64,000 bases of DNA, from assembly GCA_013399115.1 (NCBI GenBank), contig VXAA01001402.1, positions 239,215 through 303,214 of the forward strand. Direction: 5' to 3'. Numbering within the stretch: position 1 is the stretch's first letter; each line of letters starts with the position of its first letter. Under the pieces are notes generated by a model. That model saw nothing but the letters and a program-made list of their open reading frames with translations, did no database searches and was not told the origin of the DNA. Both the position numbers and the translations under genes were made by a program. This stretch comes from Anseranas semipalmata (taxonomy: Eukaryota > Chordata > Aves > Anseriformes > Anseranatidae). Positions 27,901 through 42,900 of the stretch are shown here, in pieces.

Positions 27901-30900
27901 GAAACTAGCATAGATTAAACAACTGATTTTGGAGGTGAAATTTAGGGGAGATAATCTTTCTCTGTAATAGGTCAGTCAAATGTTTTAACTTTAGTTTCAG
28001 CTTGAATAGCTTTTTGGAGGTAGAACCATTTTTGTAATTTGTAGTCAGGAATCTCTGAGTTCAGATTACTGTTTAAATTTTCCTATAAACTCTGTGTAAT
28101 TTCAGGACTGGAGAAGGTGGTAAATTGCATCTACACAAAAATCTTCCCCCTTTCTTAACCCAAAAAAAAAAAAAGCCCCAACAACTTTACCTAGCTATGG
28201 ATAGAGACAGATGTAAATTTGATCTGAGTGGAAGAAAAACTGTGTGAATGCCATTTTGGAGAGATGTTCACAGTTTTGACTTTAGAGAGAACAAACTAAA
28301 TAGCCCATAATTAAGTATTCAAGAATAACTTTTTAAAAGTTTTAAAACTGTAAGCGTGCAGATGTTAACCCTTGAAAATTAATCTGACCAAAATGCTCTT
28401 AAAATTTTAAGCACTGAAAACACATTCAGAAAAGGTTAATGATTTTGCATTGTACTGGACAGGCATAAAGCATCTGGTTCTTTTCTGTGGAGCTTAGGTA
28501 TGCTGCTAGTAGGAGCCTTCCAGTCCTGTAGAGAACTTGCACTTGAAAGAAAGGGAGAATTGCAGGCATTCTGTTTAAGAGAAGTAGCAAAAACCCAGTT
28601 TTCGTGGAGTTACAGGAACCCAACAGGAGAGCAGAAGCCACATGGAAGTACAAGAAAGATGTCTCTTACAGATGGGTATGCAGAGAAAAATGATGCATGG
28701 TGTAGCAGGCAGCCAAAAGCATATGTTCAGTAATGAACTGTTTCCTAAAAGTGATTTTGAGTCTGTAAGAGTTGTTTAACCCGTAATTCTTCCATGTCAC
28801 TGTGGTGTGCTAATACTTGCAACAATTATAGAATCAGTTGTGTTGGAAGATTTCTTTTTACTGTTTGCCGAGTCTAAAATATTCTAATTGGACATGAAAG
28901 TGGATGTGACGGCACGAGCATGTGATATATCAAGATTGTAATTCCATGTCCCTTGGTATTTGAACTTGTATATTCTTGCAGCTAAAACTTTCATATCCAA
29001 GAATTTGTTATTAAGTCAGTCTGGTCTAGATACACGATTGCAAATATGTGCTTGTTATATCGATGAACAAAAGTGGCTGTTCCTACTAAAAAATGTGTAA
29101 ATTATTAGGGTGTATCTGGGAGCTAGCCATTACATAACAGGCCATGAGTCATGTGGTTTGTAATCTTGTTTTCTTCCTTAGTATTGATACTTAAATATGT
29201 AAACATATTTTATTACCTTACCAATGTAATATGCTGAAATTCTTCGAGACAACCACCCCACTGAATTTTGTTGTTTGTGCTTATGTGGCTTTTCGTGTAT
29301 CTTGGTATAAAAAGGCATTGTCACACATCTCTGATCTTTTATAATTTTTTTCTCTCAGAGGTAATTTCTTCTAGTGTGAAATAAGATCTGCAAAATATAG
29401 CTTCAGGTCACCTGATTTTTATCACATGTCGTAGTCAGTTTGTTTACTGTTCATTGCATGGGTCCCATCTGAAGATGAACTCCTGTTGACAAGTTTTAAA
29501 TTAGAATTAAAGTATTGCTGTCTCCATAAGTCTATTCTGAGTTGTTACTGAAGTGAGAGCTTGAAGATCTGTTGCTTTCAGTTTGATTGATTTATGACAG
29601 TACTGGTTGCCATGCGACAATTCATTTGTGTTTCACGATAAGATAGGGCAATATTCTCTCTTCTGTATATAGTTTGTTCTCTGAAAGATTAGTTTCAACT
29701 GTTGCTAGAGAGGAAGCATTTGCTAACGCTGTAGTACACGGCAGTGTGAAGGTACATATGTGATTTAATTTGTAACAATGCCACAAGCACGTCACTGCTG
29801 AACACTGGCAGACGTCATATATTTGCAGTTCGGGCCTTTCTCAAAGGTGGGTACTGATATTGAGCCTTACTGTGACAGTTTCTGGCTAGATCATTTACTC
29901 TTCCCTTTATTCCTTCTGCTTCAAATCCCCAGGCACTGTGTTGTGCTAGGAAGCAATTGCATAGCATAAGGAACTGACTTTTCAGGACTGTTTTTTCATG
30001 CAACCATTTCTTAATGGCTAGATTTGAAGTTTGGTAGAGATGTAAACTAGTCCCGTGGAGAAAAGAACATACAGTTCATAATGTTTTTTATGGAAGAATG
30101 GCTCATACATTTGCTTATTTGTTTTACAGCCTTGAAAAAAAGAGAATTAAATTTGCATAATCTTAGCATGTGCTTGTATTAACTGTAGGTGTGGAAGAAA
30201 ATATTCAAGAAGTAGTTGGGCACATCACAGAAGGTGTCTGCAGGCCTCTAAAGGTGAGGTATTTTGCTTTCTTTAGCACTCTGAGTAGAAAAAATTGTTC
30301 TGTAGTGTTTTTCCAGAACCCATGTCCCATCTCTACAATGTATTTTCATTGCCCTTGGTTAAGAGTTAGGTTCTCAACTTTGAGAATCATAAAACCCTTA
30401 AATTAAAGGTTCAGTAGCTCCTGGATATGTAGTTCATGGTGTGGTTATAAATAATCATATAGTGATTAGGATACTAAATCTGTATCTTGATTTTGTTTTA
30501 CTTTTCCTAGAGTTTAATGGTGCTTAGGTGCAAAAATGTAGCTCTGGGATAAGAGTATAGAAACAGCTGTAGTGGGTCAAATGAAAAACCATTTTAACTT
30601 AGTGCCCTGTTTTTTATAGTGCTGATGTTATATGCTTAGGGAAGAGTGTACAGGTTGCACAAGTGTGTCAAGATACTTCTGCAGAATAGTTTCCCCACCT
30701 GTTTGTGGACTTACTACAGACTTACCGAGCCATAGCTACTGTCTTTGTATTTAATAGACCTCAATAGATTTTTCTTCCTTGAATATGTCAAGTTAGTATA
30801 AAATGGCATTCACATATCCAGCAGGAGGTAAGTGCACAGTTTAACTGTATGCTGTTTGAAAAGCCAGCTCCTTTTGGTTTTGTTTTGTTCAATAACTCCA

Positions 30901-33900
30901 GCTGTTATATTGAAAGAGACCATGAAGAATTGTTTCCTAGTTATCATCTTTGTGCCAACCTGATTTGCCGTATTTCTGGTATATCCCTCCACAGCTTTGT
31001 CTCAGTTTAGTCACTGAAGCAGTCACTGAAGCAGTTCTCAAAATCTGATCATCTTGTTACTCTTCTCTGGACCTTTTTTATTTCTACAATATTCTTTAAA
31101 ATTCTTTAGGCTATACTCAGTCCAAGAGGCTATAGTCAGTACTATACCCCTGCCCAAATGTCCTTCTACACAATATTGGAAATGGGTATGTGTATATATA
31201 CTTCTGTGCGTACATATGTATTGAAGAACAAAGTACACCTGAATGTTGAAATTAATTTTGTGCATTGAGCTTTGCAAATAAGTCAAAAATTCTTCATTTT
31301 TGGTCTCCGACTTGGATGCAAAGGGAGCATAATCTTAGTTCATTCTCTCTGCAGCTGGCTCTGACAAGAAGGCACTGCTGCACATTATGCTCCATTGAAC
31401 AGCAGACAAATAACTTGGGAGAACGGGTGGCTGCTGGTGATTTGTGTGTAGCCCTTTCACACACAGGCACGTGGGAGAATAGTGCAGTGATAAGTCACTG
31501 ACGATCACTGCTTCATGAGTGCCCAGAGCTTGACCTTGGGGCAGCCTTTTATGAGTGAATTGAGACTGTGTGTACCATGGAGACAAGACATCGACTGTCC
31601 AAGTGTAAAGAAAGTCAGCACTGTTTTGGTCCATGTAACCAATATCTCCTGGTTGAGATGAACAGTCAACAGAGCTGCTTGTTAGTTATAAATATATCTA
31701 ATTACATACTGGTAGCAGGTATGTAATATCTCCTTAGAGATATTAATCCAGAGATTAATTCCAGAGATAGTAATCTTAGAGATTAATCCAGGTGAAATTG
31801 TCTTTTGGGTAAAATACCTAACACTTCAGATGTTCCGAATTGCTGTGTGATGCTAATGATCAATGGTTGTAGGTCAGGGATTTTGCAGCTGTTCTTGCTC
31901 TGTTCAGTGCTGCGGAGAATTCCAGTATGTACTGGTATTAATCCATAAAATGATCTCATTATTTTGAAATTTTCAATAACAAGTTGCAACAAAAACCTAT
32001 AGGGAAACATTTGAGGGGGTGGGATTTTTTTATTTTATTTTATTTTTTAAGAATACACCTGCTTGATTTCAACCCAGAGGCTTGGCAGCCAAGAAATACT
32101 TTGGTTCAAGCAGAAAGTTACAGTTAACTGGGCATTGTGTCTTGTTGAATTTATATCTGGTCAAATTTATTTCTCAAAAGTCAGCATCATATTGCATATA
32201 AAGTCACAGAGGATGGCTTTTAGAATGTGTGACCTGAAGGATGTTTGTTTATTCTTCAGGTTAGAATTGAACAGGTGATTGTTGCTGAGCCAGGAGCAGT
32301 TTTACTGTACAAGATTTCTAATCTTCTCAAGTTCTACCACCATACAATCAGGTATGCAAAACTACAAAATATGTTAAGGATGTCTTTTTTTTTTTTTTTA
32401 ATAAAGTATATAGATTAGTATAGTAAAAAGGGTATTTTTGGCCTTAGTCTCTGTTCTGTAGTATGCAATCAAGGAGAAATGTGCATGATATCAAGCTGAT
32501 GCCATTTATCTGTTGTCACTCCTCAATTCATATAGATTCTGCTTTGGAATATAGCATTAATTTGATAAATTTGATAAATAAAGAAACTTTATTATTCTGT
32601 GTAGATGCCGATAGTGTGTGTGTGTGTATGTATGTATGTATGTATCTATCTATAAAAACTACAGAAAACATCTAAGATGACAAAATCAAATAACCCTTTG
32701 AGAAAATGTTGGAATTAAATTCTCTAGAAATTTGATTTTTCTTTTCTTAAACAGCTCTGTTTGGATACCATTTTTTCTGATTGTGCACTTGCATCTTCCT
32801 GTTGAGAAGATGTTTGCCTCATTCCATATCTTGCTATTCAAGGTGCACCAATAATCTTCCAACCTGTCAGGTGCCACCAAGATCAATGAACCAGGAGAAA
32901 AGTCAGAACTGCTGTTTGTTTGTTTTTTAAATTGTAAATTTAAATTTGCACTAGTTCATATTGGTTAGAAACAGCAGTAGCAGGAAAATCTTCATCCATA
33001 GCCTTGGACTGAACTGCTGAGAATTTGAATCACTACTATTATGACTTGGGCTTATTTTCAGGTATTTAGATATTGGGCAGAATGGGATAAATGTTTCATG
33101 GGCATATCCTGCTGTATTTAAAGTCCTCAAGCGTGATGGCACTACAGATGTATGGTAGAACACATATTGGACATTTTTTTTCTTTTATAATATGGAACAA
33201 AACATATTTTATTCCTAATTTTATTGTCAGAAACAGCTGAAAGATCTTTGCTGTTTTTCTGTCTTCCAAGTCTGTTTCCCAGTGGTAGTAAAGTAATTGA
33301 AAATGTGATGTTAAAATGGAGGGTCTTAGGCAGTCTTACCTGTTGCTTTCCGTCCTGCTAATGATATGTTGTTTAAAGACCATTGAAGTACCTTCTGTCA
33401 GCTGGATAATTTCCTCTGTACACAGGAAGTCCACCTAACTAATGAAGGGAAAATCCACTTCGAGAAATGACCCATTAAATGCAACAAGATTATATTCTGA
33501 AAATCAAGCTGCAAGAATTAGCCCTATTATGATGCAATTAATTTTTTACCTGCCCTTTTTGTACTTAGAAGTGTTTTTACTTTAGACAAAAGGTAGATCA
33601 GTGGGAGGTGCATAGTCAGGTAATGTAGTTTAAGGTTTATGCAGTATTCATGTTAAATGTAATAGCTTGACACTCGGAATAGCAGGCATGAATTCTTATA
33701 TTACCAGAGATGCCTAACATCACAGTGAAGAGAGGTAGGATGCTATCCCTAGAGGACAGTATGATAGAGTAAAGTTATCAACCCTTTTTGTTTATGTAAT
33801 CTGTTTTGTATAACAAGTAGATTTGCAGAATAACAAAACAAAAATCCAGTAAATTTTAGAATTATACTAAAATGTTTGTGCTAAACTTTAGATAGACTGT

Positions 33901-36900
33901 ACTTAAAAGTAATATCTGCTTGATGACATGGTTGATAATGCTTGTTCTCGCAATCATCTTGAGTGAATCTCTCAGCCAATATGGAGAACTGTTTCCTACA
34001 ATGATTTGTTGTACATTTTCAACTCTGAAAGGAATTGTATTTGAAATGCTGTCTAAAGTTTCTGACCCTGTCGTATTTCCCCCCCCTTCAGATTATGTAG
34101 TTAATCTTAATTTTATTTTCAGTGGTATTGTAGGAAACAGTGCAGCCACACTGTTGACAACAATTGAAGAAATGCATTTGTTGAGTAAGAAGATATTCTT
34201 TAATAGTCTGAGTCTTCACGCAAGTAAACTAATGGACAAGGTTTGTTTCAAAATCATGCAGCTTTCATATTTCAAAACACAAGCTTTCGTTTCTGTTTTG
34301 TCTAGTAAGATCATTAGATGCATAGCTGTTTTAGATTTCAGCTTTTCCTAAAATCGAAGTTTTGTTGTTTCTATAGTCTAGAAATGGAATATTATTAAAA
34401 CATAGGAAGTTTTTTTGTTATTTTCTTATTTGTGTTGGTAAATGTGTTTAAAAATAACATTATTAGCAGCATTTGTTTACAGAGCAGCAGATAAGTTTAC
34501 ATAGTTTTAAAATCTATGACAAACAAAAAAATTAATCGTGAGATTTCCCAAAGTGCAGTAAAGCAAGGTCAGCTGATTGAGCTAGATAATTCATGTTAAT
34601 GCATCATCAGATCAGTAGTTAATTACTTATGTGCATAATTCCTTTCTTGAAGTTATGAAGTATGTCCCAGGATGGTAAGCTGAGTAAAAGCAAAATTTGA
34701 ACTTTTCTGTCTTTTATAAAAACAATTCTATGCCACGAGCATTGCTGCTGTTAACAGCAGAATATACTTTTGTTATAGCAAACAACTGTACCTAAGCCAA
34801 CATCACTTCTCTGGTGTCTTTTCTTCTCCTGTTGTTTGCTTTGAATTGCGTTTCAGGGAACTTCCCATTGTTCAGTACCTAATACAGTTGTTGTTAAGCT
34901 CTCCCTGCTGTATTCATATCAGGTTGCTGTTGGTGGATCCACCACTTAAATTTCACCTTTCTGAGATCTAAGCAAAGTAAAAGCAAATTGTTAGGCTGCA
35001 TATTCCTTTCCATTTCTTAGTGGTCTGATTTTCATCCAACATCCCTGTCTGAGATGTGGTAAGTTGCCTAGGTCTGAGAATCAAGAAGAGGTGACTTTAT
35101 TTATTCCAAGTTATTGCACAACCCCAGGGTTTGGCAAAGTCTTCACACTGCTGTTTTTTTTTTTTTCAGTTTAGAAATATTGTTTGAAAGTGGAAAACAA
35201 ACACTGAAATTTTGTAAATGCTTTTCTAAATTAATTGTACTTAGCCTAATGGAAAAACACAGATTATATGTGGGTTTGCAGAAGCTGATCTTTGTGCAAA
35301 ACCTTGTAGTTCCCTGACCATTCACTGGGATTTTCTGAGTTTGGTTAATGTTGTTCTGTGGTCTCAAGGTAGTTTTCTCATTGTGCAGTTTGCCTCTGGT
35401 CCTGCTTTCTTGTCTTTCTACAAGGTCTGAGCAATGTCTTTCTCAAGGGAACAGTTGTTGCTCTTCTTCTTTTCCTTTCTTGTATTCCAGTAACTCCGTT
35501 CAGTGGTTTTATACCCTTCATTAGATGACTCATTGGTTGCTACTGGCCCCCCAGTCCATACTGCTAAAGTCCACTTAGCATATTGTTTGTTATCATGGGG
35601 TGTTTCCATCTGAATGCAGTGTCATCAGAATAGTAGTTCCTCTGCTACTAATGTTGAGTTTATGAAAAGTACAATGAACAGAAACAATGTGATTTTACCA
35701 AAATATAAACAAATAGAGCCTATGGCTTGCTGTGTATGTATGCTGGCTGTATATTAATTCCTCAGAATATTTATTTTTCCTAATACGTAATCTAAAATAA
35801 AATATTTGTTTGTATTTGGTCCTTTTATGAAGAGAAATCAGTAATGGACCTTAAGCAAAGATATATGACTGCTCTTTACTTAGAAAGAATGTGCAAAGTA
35901 GTGTTTAACAGAAGTTTTCTTAGCTTGAGGCTGTATTAATGTCTTGTTTAGCTCTGTTGTATTTAGTCTGCTGGGTCTTGCATCTTTACTCAAACAGGAT
36001 TCAGCGTAATTTTTCTACTTACATAACTCAGAATCTTTGTACTTTTGTTTTGGATGATATGCTGCTTTCAGTTTGGAGACTAGAATTAAGAAGAAGGAGT
36101 GATAAAGAAATTGTGATCCCCCAGTTAATAGTATATATTCTTTTTGTAGTCACTATGGACAGGTTGTATAATCCTCTTTGACCTCTTGGTCCCCTTCCCT
36201 CAGTCTCCAGCCTGGATGTAACTGACACTCTGGACGCTGCCATTGTTTTATAAAGGAGTCAAATTTGGGTTTACTGACTTTAAATGAAGGTGGTGGTTGT
36301 ACTGCCACCTTCAATAGCACTTGAGTGCAAGTCATTCAGAATGAATTGGCATTCTCAGCCTACTGTGTAGTGTAAGAAGATCATAGTACTCTTTATCAAA
36401 CACATTTTGTATATTAAATCTGAAATTGATGATTTTACCTTGCATATATGCACTCTGAAGGTCTTTCCTCAGGATATAATTGAAGTCAAAGGATTAGAGA
36501 GGCTCCAAAGTTGATTAGATATATAAGTAACAAAGGCACTTGCATTTATTAATCTCTGCTTTAAGAGTTAACAGCTAGGTAACTGTATGGGTGAGAAGGA
36601 ATCTTACTGTACTGATGTGTAGTTCTTGTAGCTGAGAGTTTTAGGCAGTCCTGAGAATCACCTTATGTTATTTCCCTTTATGAGTGGACTATTAAATTGA
36701 TAGAATAATGTCCTATTTCCTCATGACTAAAATTAGTTTTACTTCACAAAAAAAAAAAAAAAAAAAAAATTTATAGGGGGAANNNNNNNNNNNNNNNNNN
36801 NNNNNNNNNNNNNNNNNNNNAAAAAAAAAAAAAATTAGTAGGCTGAATTACACTCAGAGAAACATTAGTTTCATTACATAAAGACCTTTATTTTGTCATA

Positions 36901-39900
36901 AATTCATTTCTCCTGTTGCTTACTTTATTAATATACAGATAACCAGCTTTTATGCCTTTCAGTGCTAAATTAATGGAGACATACAAAAAGTCGCAATGAT
37001 TTTACGTTCTGAGGAATCTCTGCGTTGCTTTTTATCATCCAGGGTTTTTTTTGTTAATGTATATTCAGACCAAACCAGTGCATGTGTGTAAGTAGGAGTC
37101 TCTTCACATCCCAGCCAGCTTTTTGCTATGTATCCTCTGCTGCTGTTTCCAGATTTATTTTTTTTTTTTATTTTCAGAGAAGATTAAAGTACTGGAAAAC
37201 AGACCTTTGTGCTTACATGTGTGATTGCAAAGGCTTTGTTGCTGATCTGTTATGCACAAAGAGGATAGTCACTTGTAAAATTATTAAATTACTTTTCACA
37301 TCTACAGTCTGGAAATCATGTTTTTTTCATACTTCTGCTTATATTTTGCATCTTAAGGGGTTGATAAGCCTGTTTCAAAGAATATCAACTGTCCGTTACT
37401 TTGATTAAATCACCATTTTGATGATAGTATTCCCTCAGTATCATCAGTTGTTAATAATAATCTAGAAATCATGAGTGAAAAAATTGGAACGGAAATCAGT
37501 TCTACAATTTTTATTTCATTTAAAGAGAATGTAAGTGTTTTTGTAATTACTGTTCATATCTACTCGATTCCAGAAGACTTAGTCACCATTACTGGTGAAT
37601 TTGTGACTTGATGGGTTTCTTCAGCCCTGTGCAAATTCTCTTGTGCTGTAGCATGGGTAGGACCATGTAGATTAAACCGATGTGCTAGAGTGTCTTGCTA
37701 TGGTATGTTTTTCTAGTATCTACAGTTTAATAGTTGATAGACAAGAGCAGTGTTTAAGCAAAACTTGCTCTTAAGTAGAGCTAGTTGTGAACTTCTTAGA
37801 CAAAGCAGGTTTCACTAAATATGCTAACTCCTCAAGACCCTTTCCTTTGAATGTAGAGGAATGACAGAACAGAGATTTGTCCTCATTACCACAGAAAATT
37901 TAATTCCCTGGGTTATTGATTATGCTGGGTAGAGCATTGCCTTCAAAACTGCCTGGCATTTTGTTTCTGAAGCACAATGGGAAACTGAGACTTCAGGCTG
38001 TTCTTTCTAGGACAAGAAAACAGCTTCCTGTTCACATTATTTTTGAGGAGAAGTCCCATATTGCATAAGGACTTTCACAAGCACAGAGCTGTATGGAAAC
38101 TTGAAGGCAGTCTTAGATCAGGATTCTCCTTCTTTGGTTGCCAAGTCATCATTGTAGATGATACAGGGAAATCCCTAGTTATTTCAGAGTACTTACTGGC
38201 TTGCTCAGAAGCACTTTCCTATGAACATCTTTTTCATTGCATCAGAAAACCTCAAGCATTCTGGTTATAATCTGAAAATAACATAGTCAGCAGTTCTCAC
38301 AACTTCAGATTCTTCAGTCTGAGAATCCCTTTTTATCTTGTTCACATTCACACTTCTCAGGTGGCTCCTTAGGATCGGAAATCTATGTAATAGATTCAGC
38401 TTACTGCCTAAATTTAAGTTCATTTTTATCGAAAGAAAGGCAGTAAGTACACAAAGGGTTATCTTTGGCTCCTATACTCCTTGAAAGCTGCTGTGAAGCT
38501 TGGTGACAGACATTCCAAAGCCACTCTGTTTTTAGGGTTTAAAATGCCATCCACAGCTTCGAGATTCTCAGATGATCATTGAGTTCAACATTGGCATCGT
38601 ATAGAAGTTGTGCATCACCAGCCTTCTGTCTCAGTGGAAGTTCAGTGCACCAGCTTTTACTGCAAACGCTGTCTCTCCTTTGCTTTGTTTTATGGGCTCT
38701 TACCCTTCAGAGGCAGTATTGGGCAATCTTTCCAGTGCTTTTTAGCTCCGATAACAATGTGTTTAGCTTCTGACTTAGAACCCCTTCGTTGTTCAACCTG
38801 AATGGGGTTTGGCCCATGTTAGTGTCCCTGATCTGAAAATGTTATTAGTATTTGTTTCTTTATAGCTTTCTTGGGCCCAAAACAACCATGCTAGTGAAGT
38901 GGTTTAGAACTATAGGTTCAGTCCTTAAACATCCTTTTATGTGTTTCCTTTGACCATGCACTGTTAAACCAAATGTTTAGGGATTTGGGATTCTGTTTGC
39001 ATTACTCACTGTGTGGATCTAAATAAAACCAGCCTGGTACAGGTTACCATTTCACAGATGATGGTAAATGCAGGAAGAAAATACTAAATGCAAATAATCA
39101 TCAGAAAACAAACTGTTCCAATGAAACTGGAAGCAGAGTTCAAAACACGTAGTGCACTGGAGTGGATGGACATTCTTTCAGTTCATGTTGAGAGAATTGG
39201 CATTTAAAATCACGAGTCAACTGGTGAGGTTCTTTAACGAGTCTGTTACGCTAACTTATGACAGCATCTTTTATTAGACCAGCTAATAATAAGGGAATTT
39301 TCAAGCACACCTGTCCTTACTCTGGTTTTCGTAATACTCCAGAACAATTATTAAAAGAAAGAATAATTTAAAACACTGAAGTGAATAGAATGAAAGGTAT
39401 CATAAGGGCACTAAAGAGAGATATGCCAAACTAACCTGTCAGCTGCTGTCTGAAGAAGATGATTATTAGTAGAGTACCCAAAGTCAGGCTTTGGGATTTT
39501 TGTTACTTAATGCTGTTCTTTTTAGACTAGATGCATGCAAATTAAATGTTACAATTACATTATCTGTTAAGTTTGTCAGTGGGAGAGGTATTAAAGCATT
39601 GCATGAGAATAACTGTAAACTTCTCCCTCATAATTTGGTTCCCGTCAGAATGAAACCTCTTAGGTTTCTGGGAAACCATCTGTGGGACAGATGAAATGAG
39701 GTAGGTTGATGTTGTGGTCTAAGTGATGTTGTGGTCTGAATGGATCCATGTGAGCAAAGCAAAGCTAACAAGAATTTTTCTGTTGTCTGTTCTTCCAAGT
39801 CCAACTTAAAGATAGCTGGAAAGAAAAGCATGCCATTAGGCATTCTACTTTGGAATCTGTGATAGGATCCTAACAGGGCTCAGAAGAGCTTAGGACAGCT

Positions 39901-42900
39901 GCTCTGAAGCTTCTCTGGTAGACATGCGCTCAAGTTTCTTATGCTGCTGCTGTTTAACTATAGTGAAAGTTGTCTCATTTTCTAGAGTGAAGTGTCTGTT
40001 GATATGAACCGGTTGTAACTGAAAGGCTGAAATACCCTGATATCTTTTTACAAGGTTGCACATCTTTAGTGCTTTGTCTGCACCTCCTTGCCAGTGAGGA
40101 TTTTAAAAGTCTTATTTAAAAGCTTATTAGGCTCTTCAAAAAGCCACCAACATTTTGTTTCTCTCTCTGAGAAGTGCTTTCTTTGAGGAGTTGTATACTT
40201 AAAATTACTGTTTTGTTTTATTTGACGCTACAATCACAGAACTGCAGAATGGATGAGGTCAGCAGGAACCTATGGAGATCATCTAGTCCAACCATCCTGC
40301 TCAAACAGTGTCATCTAGAGCAGGTTGCTGAGAACTGTGTCCCATTGAGTCTTGAGTGTCTCCAAGGACAGAGACTACAGAATCTCATGGTGCAACTGTC
40401 TCCAATATTTGACTAACTTCACACTGACAAGTTGTTTTCTGTGATCTGATGGAATTTCATGTATTTCAGTCTGTGCATGTTGCATCTTGACCTGTCACTG
40501 GTCACCACCAAGAAGAGCCTTGGTTCACTCTTCTTTACTCCTCCCATGAGCTATTTATACACACTGATAACATTCCCCCTGGGCCTCCTCTTCTTGGGGC
40601 TGAACAGTCCCAGCTCTCTCAGCCTCTTCTTGTATGAGAGATGTTCCAGTGCCTTCATGATCTTTGTGATCCTTCACTGGACTTGCTCCAGGAAGTCTGT
40701 GTCTTTCTGTACTGTTAACTTTCTAATGTTCAGGTATTTTGTAAGTAAATAGTTCTGATTGCATGCCTGTAGAGTATTTTCGGTATTTGCAGGTGCACAT
40801 ATGAGCTTCTAACAACACTGCTCTCCTTGATGTCTGCTCCAGTACTTACTAGAATTAACTGTATTTAATAGAAACAAAAACTTTGCAAGATTATTTGCTT
40901 AGTAATCATTCCCCACTGACTGACATGCAGAACTTTGCATTTCAAGGCTGAAAAGTTTAAATGAAGATGCAACCTTTTATACTAAACCTTATGTACAACT
41001 TGTAGTGTCCATTGTTATTTTGGGAGAATTAGTTTCTCACAAAATTAGAATTTTTGTATATTAGATTTTAAAAATTGGGAAAATTTCTTGTTTTCTTTGA
41101 ATGAATGAACAGCTGGTTGGCCAAGTTTTGGTATGTCTGAACTGCCAGTTACAGCTGATTAGACACTTAATACTGTTAGAGTATGTGTTAATGCTATTGA
41201 ACTGACTGCTACCAATCTCTTCTGAGAATTTTTTAGCTAGTTCCTGTCTGGCTTGTGTATGAACCAGGTACTTCAAAGGCAGAATTCAGCATACATTTCA
41301 AATCTATTTCTCTGGAAATAGCATCAGTTATAATATTTTTTTAGTTCATGTAAAAACATTCAGGACATCGCTTTTTTTTTTTTTTAAATTAGAGCAGCAA
41401 TTTAGCTCTCATTAATTGATGTCGGTAGCTTCCTCTATAAATTAAGATACATCTGCTTTAAAACTTTATTTTTTTAGTTCTGAAAAACATCAACCTATAT
41501 TTATGTGCATAAGGTTAGAATTTTCAATGTGTATATAGCACTGCTTTAATTTTCCTTACACTTACTGATAATTTTGCCTCTGTTGAAGTAGTCAGGAATT
41601 TCAAGCTAACCCCAATAGAATCTAATGATCTAAACTTCTTTTCCTTGTGGTGTTTTCTTCTCCAGCAATGTTGTTCCTTGTTCCAGTCTAGAAGATAGCG
41701 GACTTCAAAAGAACAGGTTAAATGAAAGATGAAGCTAATTTAGAAGCTTCTGACCATCATCTACTTCAGGGGACAAAAATTCTGTTCAAAGAAGCCTGAA
41801 ATTCATTGCCATGATCTGTGTCTGTATTGGAAGTGAAAGCCTGATAAAACTCTAGTCTCAAATTAATGCCAAAATATCCCTGAACACGGTCCAGTTCAGG
41901 TCTGAGAACAGTCTGTTCAGGGCACAATCAATACCCCTAAATAATAACAAGAATAAACAAGAAGGAAGTCACTCATTGCTGTAAATTTCAGTAGACTTTA
42001 CTACTAATCAGCACTGAGCAAGTGCCTTTTTCAGAATTAGTTACTTAATTGCTAGGAGAATATTTGTTTTAAATTTTGAAGACTGTTTAAGCTGAACAAC
42101 TGTTCTCTGAGCTTATTAGCTCTAGTTTTTCCATTAGTTCCTCGAATTCACTATACTGTCACTTGGAAAGTGAGCACAGAGGAACATGTTGTATTCAGAA
42201 GAATGCAAAAGAGTCCTTGTTTGATCTGTTTTAGCAACAGCTATGGAGCATGTTGCCTGTTGCTTGAGGGTCCATCCAGAGCTACCTTCTTTTCTTACTG
42301 AACAGGAGTCTTAAGAGGTTTGCAGAAGTACATACTGCCTACTTCTGCTGCTCCCACACACCTTGAGTGAGACACACAGGCTAGTCCCAGACCAGGCCAA
42401 ATTTTGTTCTCCCTACATCCTTCTGGAAAGAGATTATGCTTTGAAGTGTCCACTTGCTCTGTTTTCCTGGGGTTCTCCTTACTCCCACATGATCCATCCA
42501 GATTTGTTTACCCTTGAATAGTTAGGAGACAGGAAGGAGCGAGAAAGGTTGTTGGCAGAAGGAAATTGGGCCAGCAGTCTGGGTTGTAGTAAGGGTTTGG
42601 AGGCAGCAGGAAGCCAGTTTGAGGCATCATTGAAGACAGGAAGATATAGCTGCATTCCTAGTGGAGCATGAGGGGTGTGGTTGGGAAAAGAGAGATGCTA
42701 GGTTTTATATAAACATTTTATTAATGATATAATGGGTATTTGCCTGTTAAAGTATGTGAACCTATGTTAAAAATGGCATAGAATTTTAGTCCATGTCAGG
42801 TGCTCCAACTCGCCTGCCTCAGAAAGCGTGTTCTTCAGAAAGCGTTAGATGGTTTTTAAACATCTGTGACTCCCATATCTCATCTTTGAGGTCGGCCTGC

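Noticed and set aside
32063..32278. Open frame overlapping the start of COG6 exon 12
   Set aside because: It is in a different phase from COG6 (reads RLELNR then stop), so it cannot extend the protein.
38520..38720. Minus-strand stretch reading [18 protein letters not shown]
   Set aside because: The frame is under 60 codons between stops, has no known match, and a run of this length is expected by chance.
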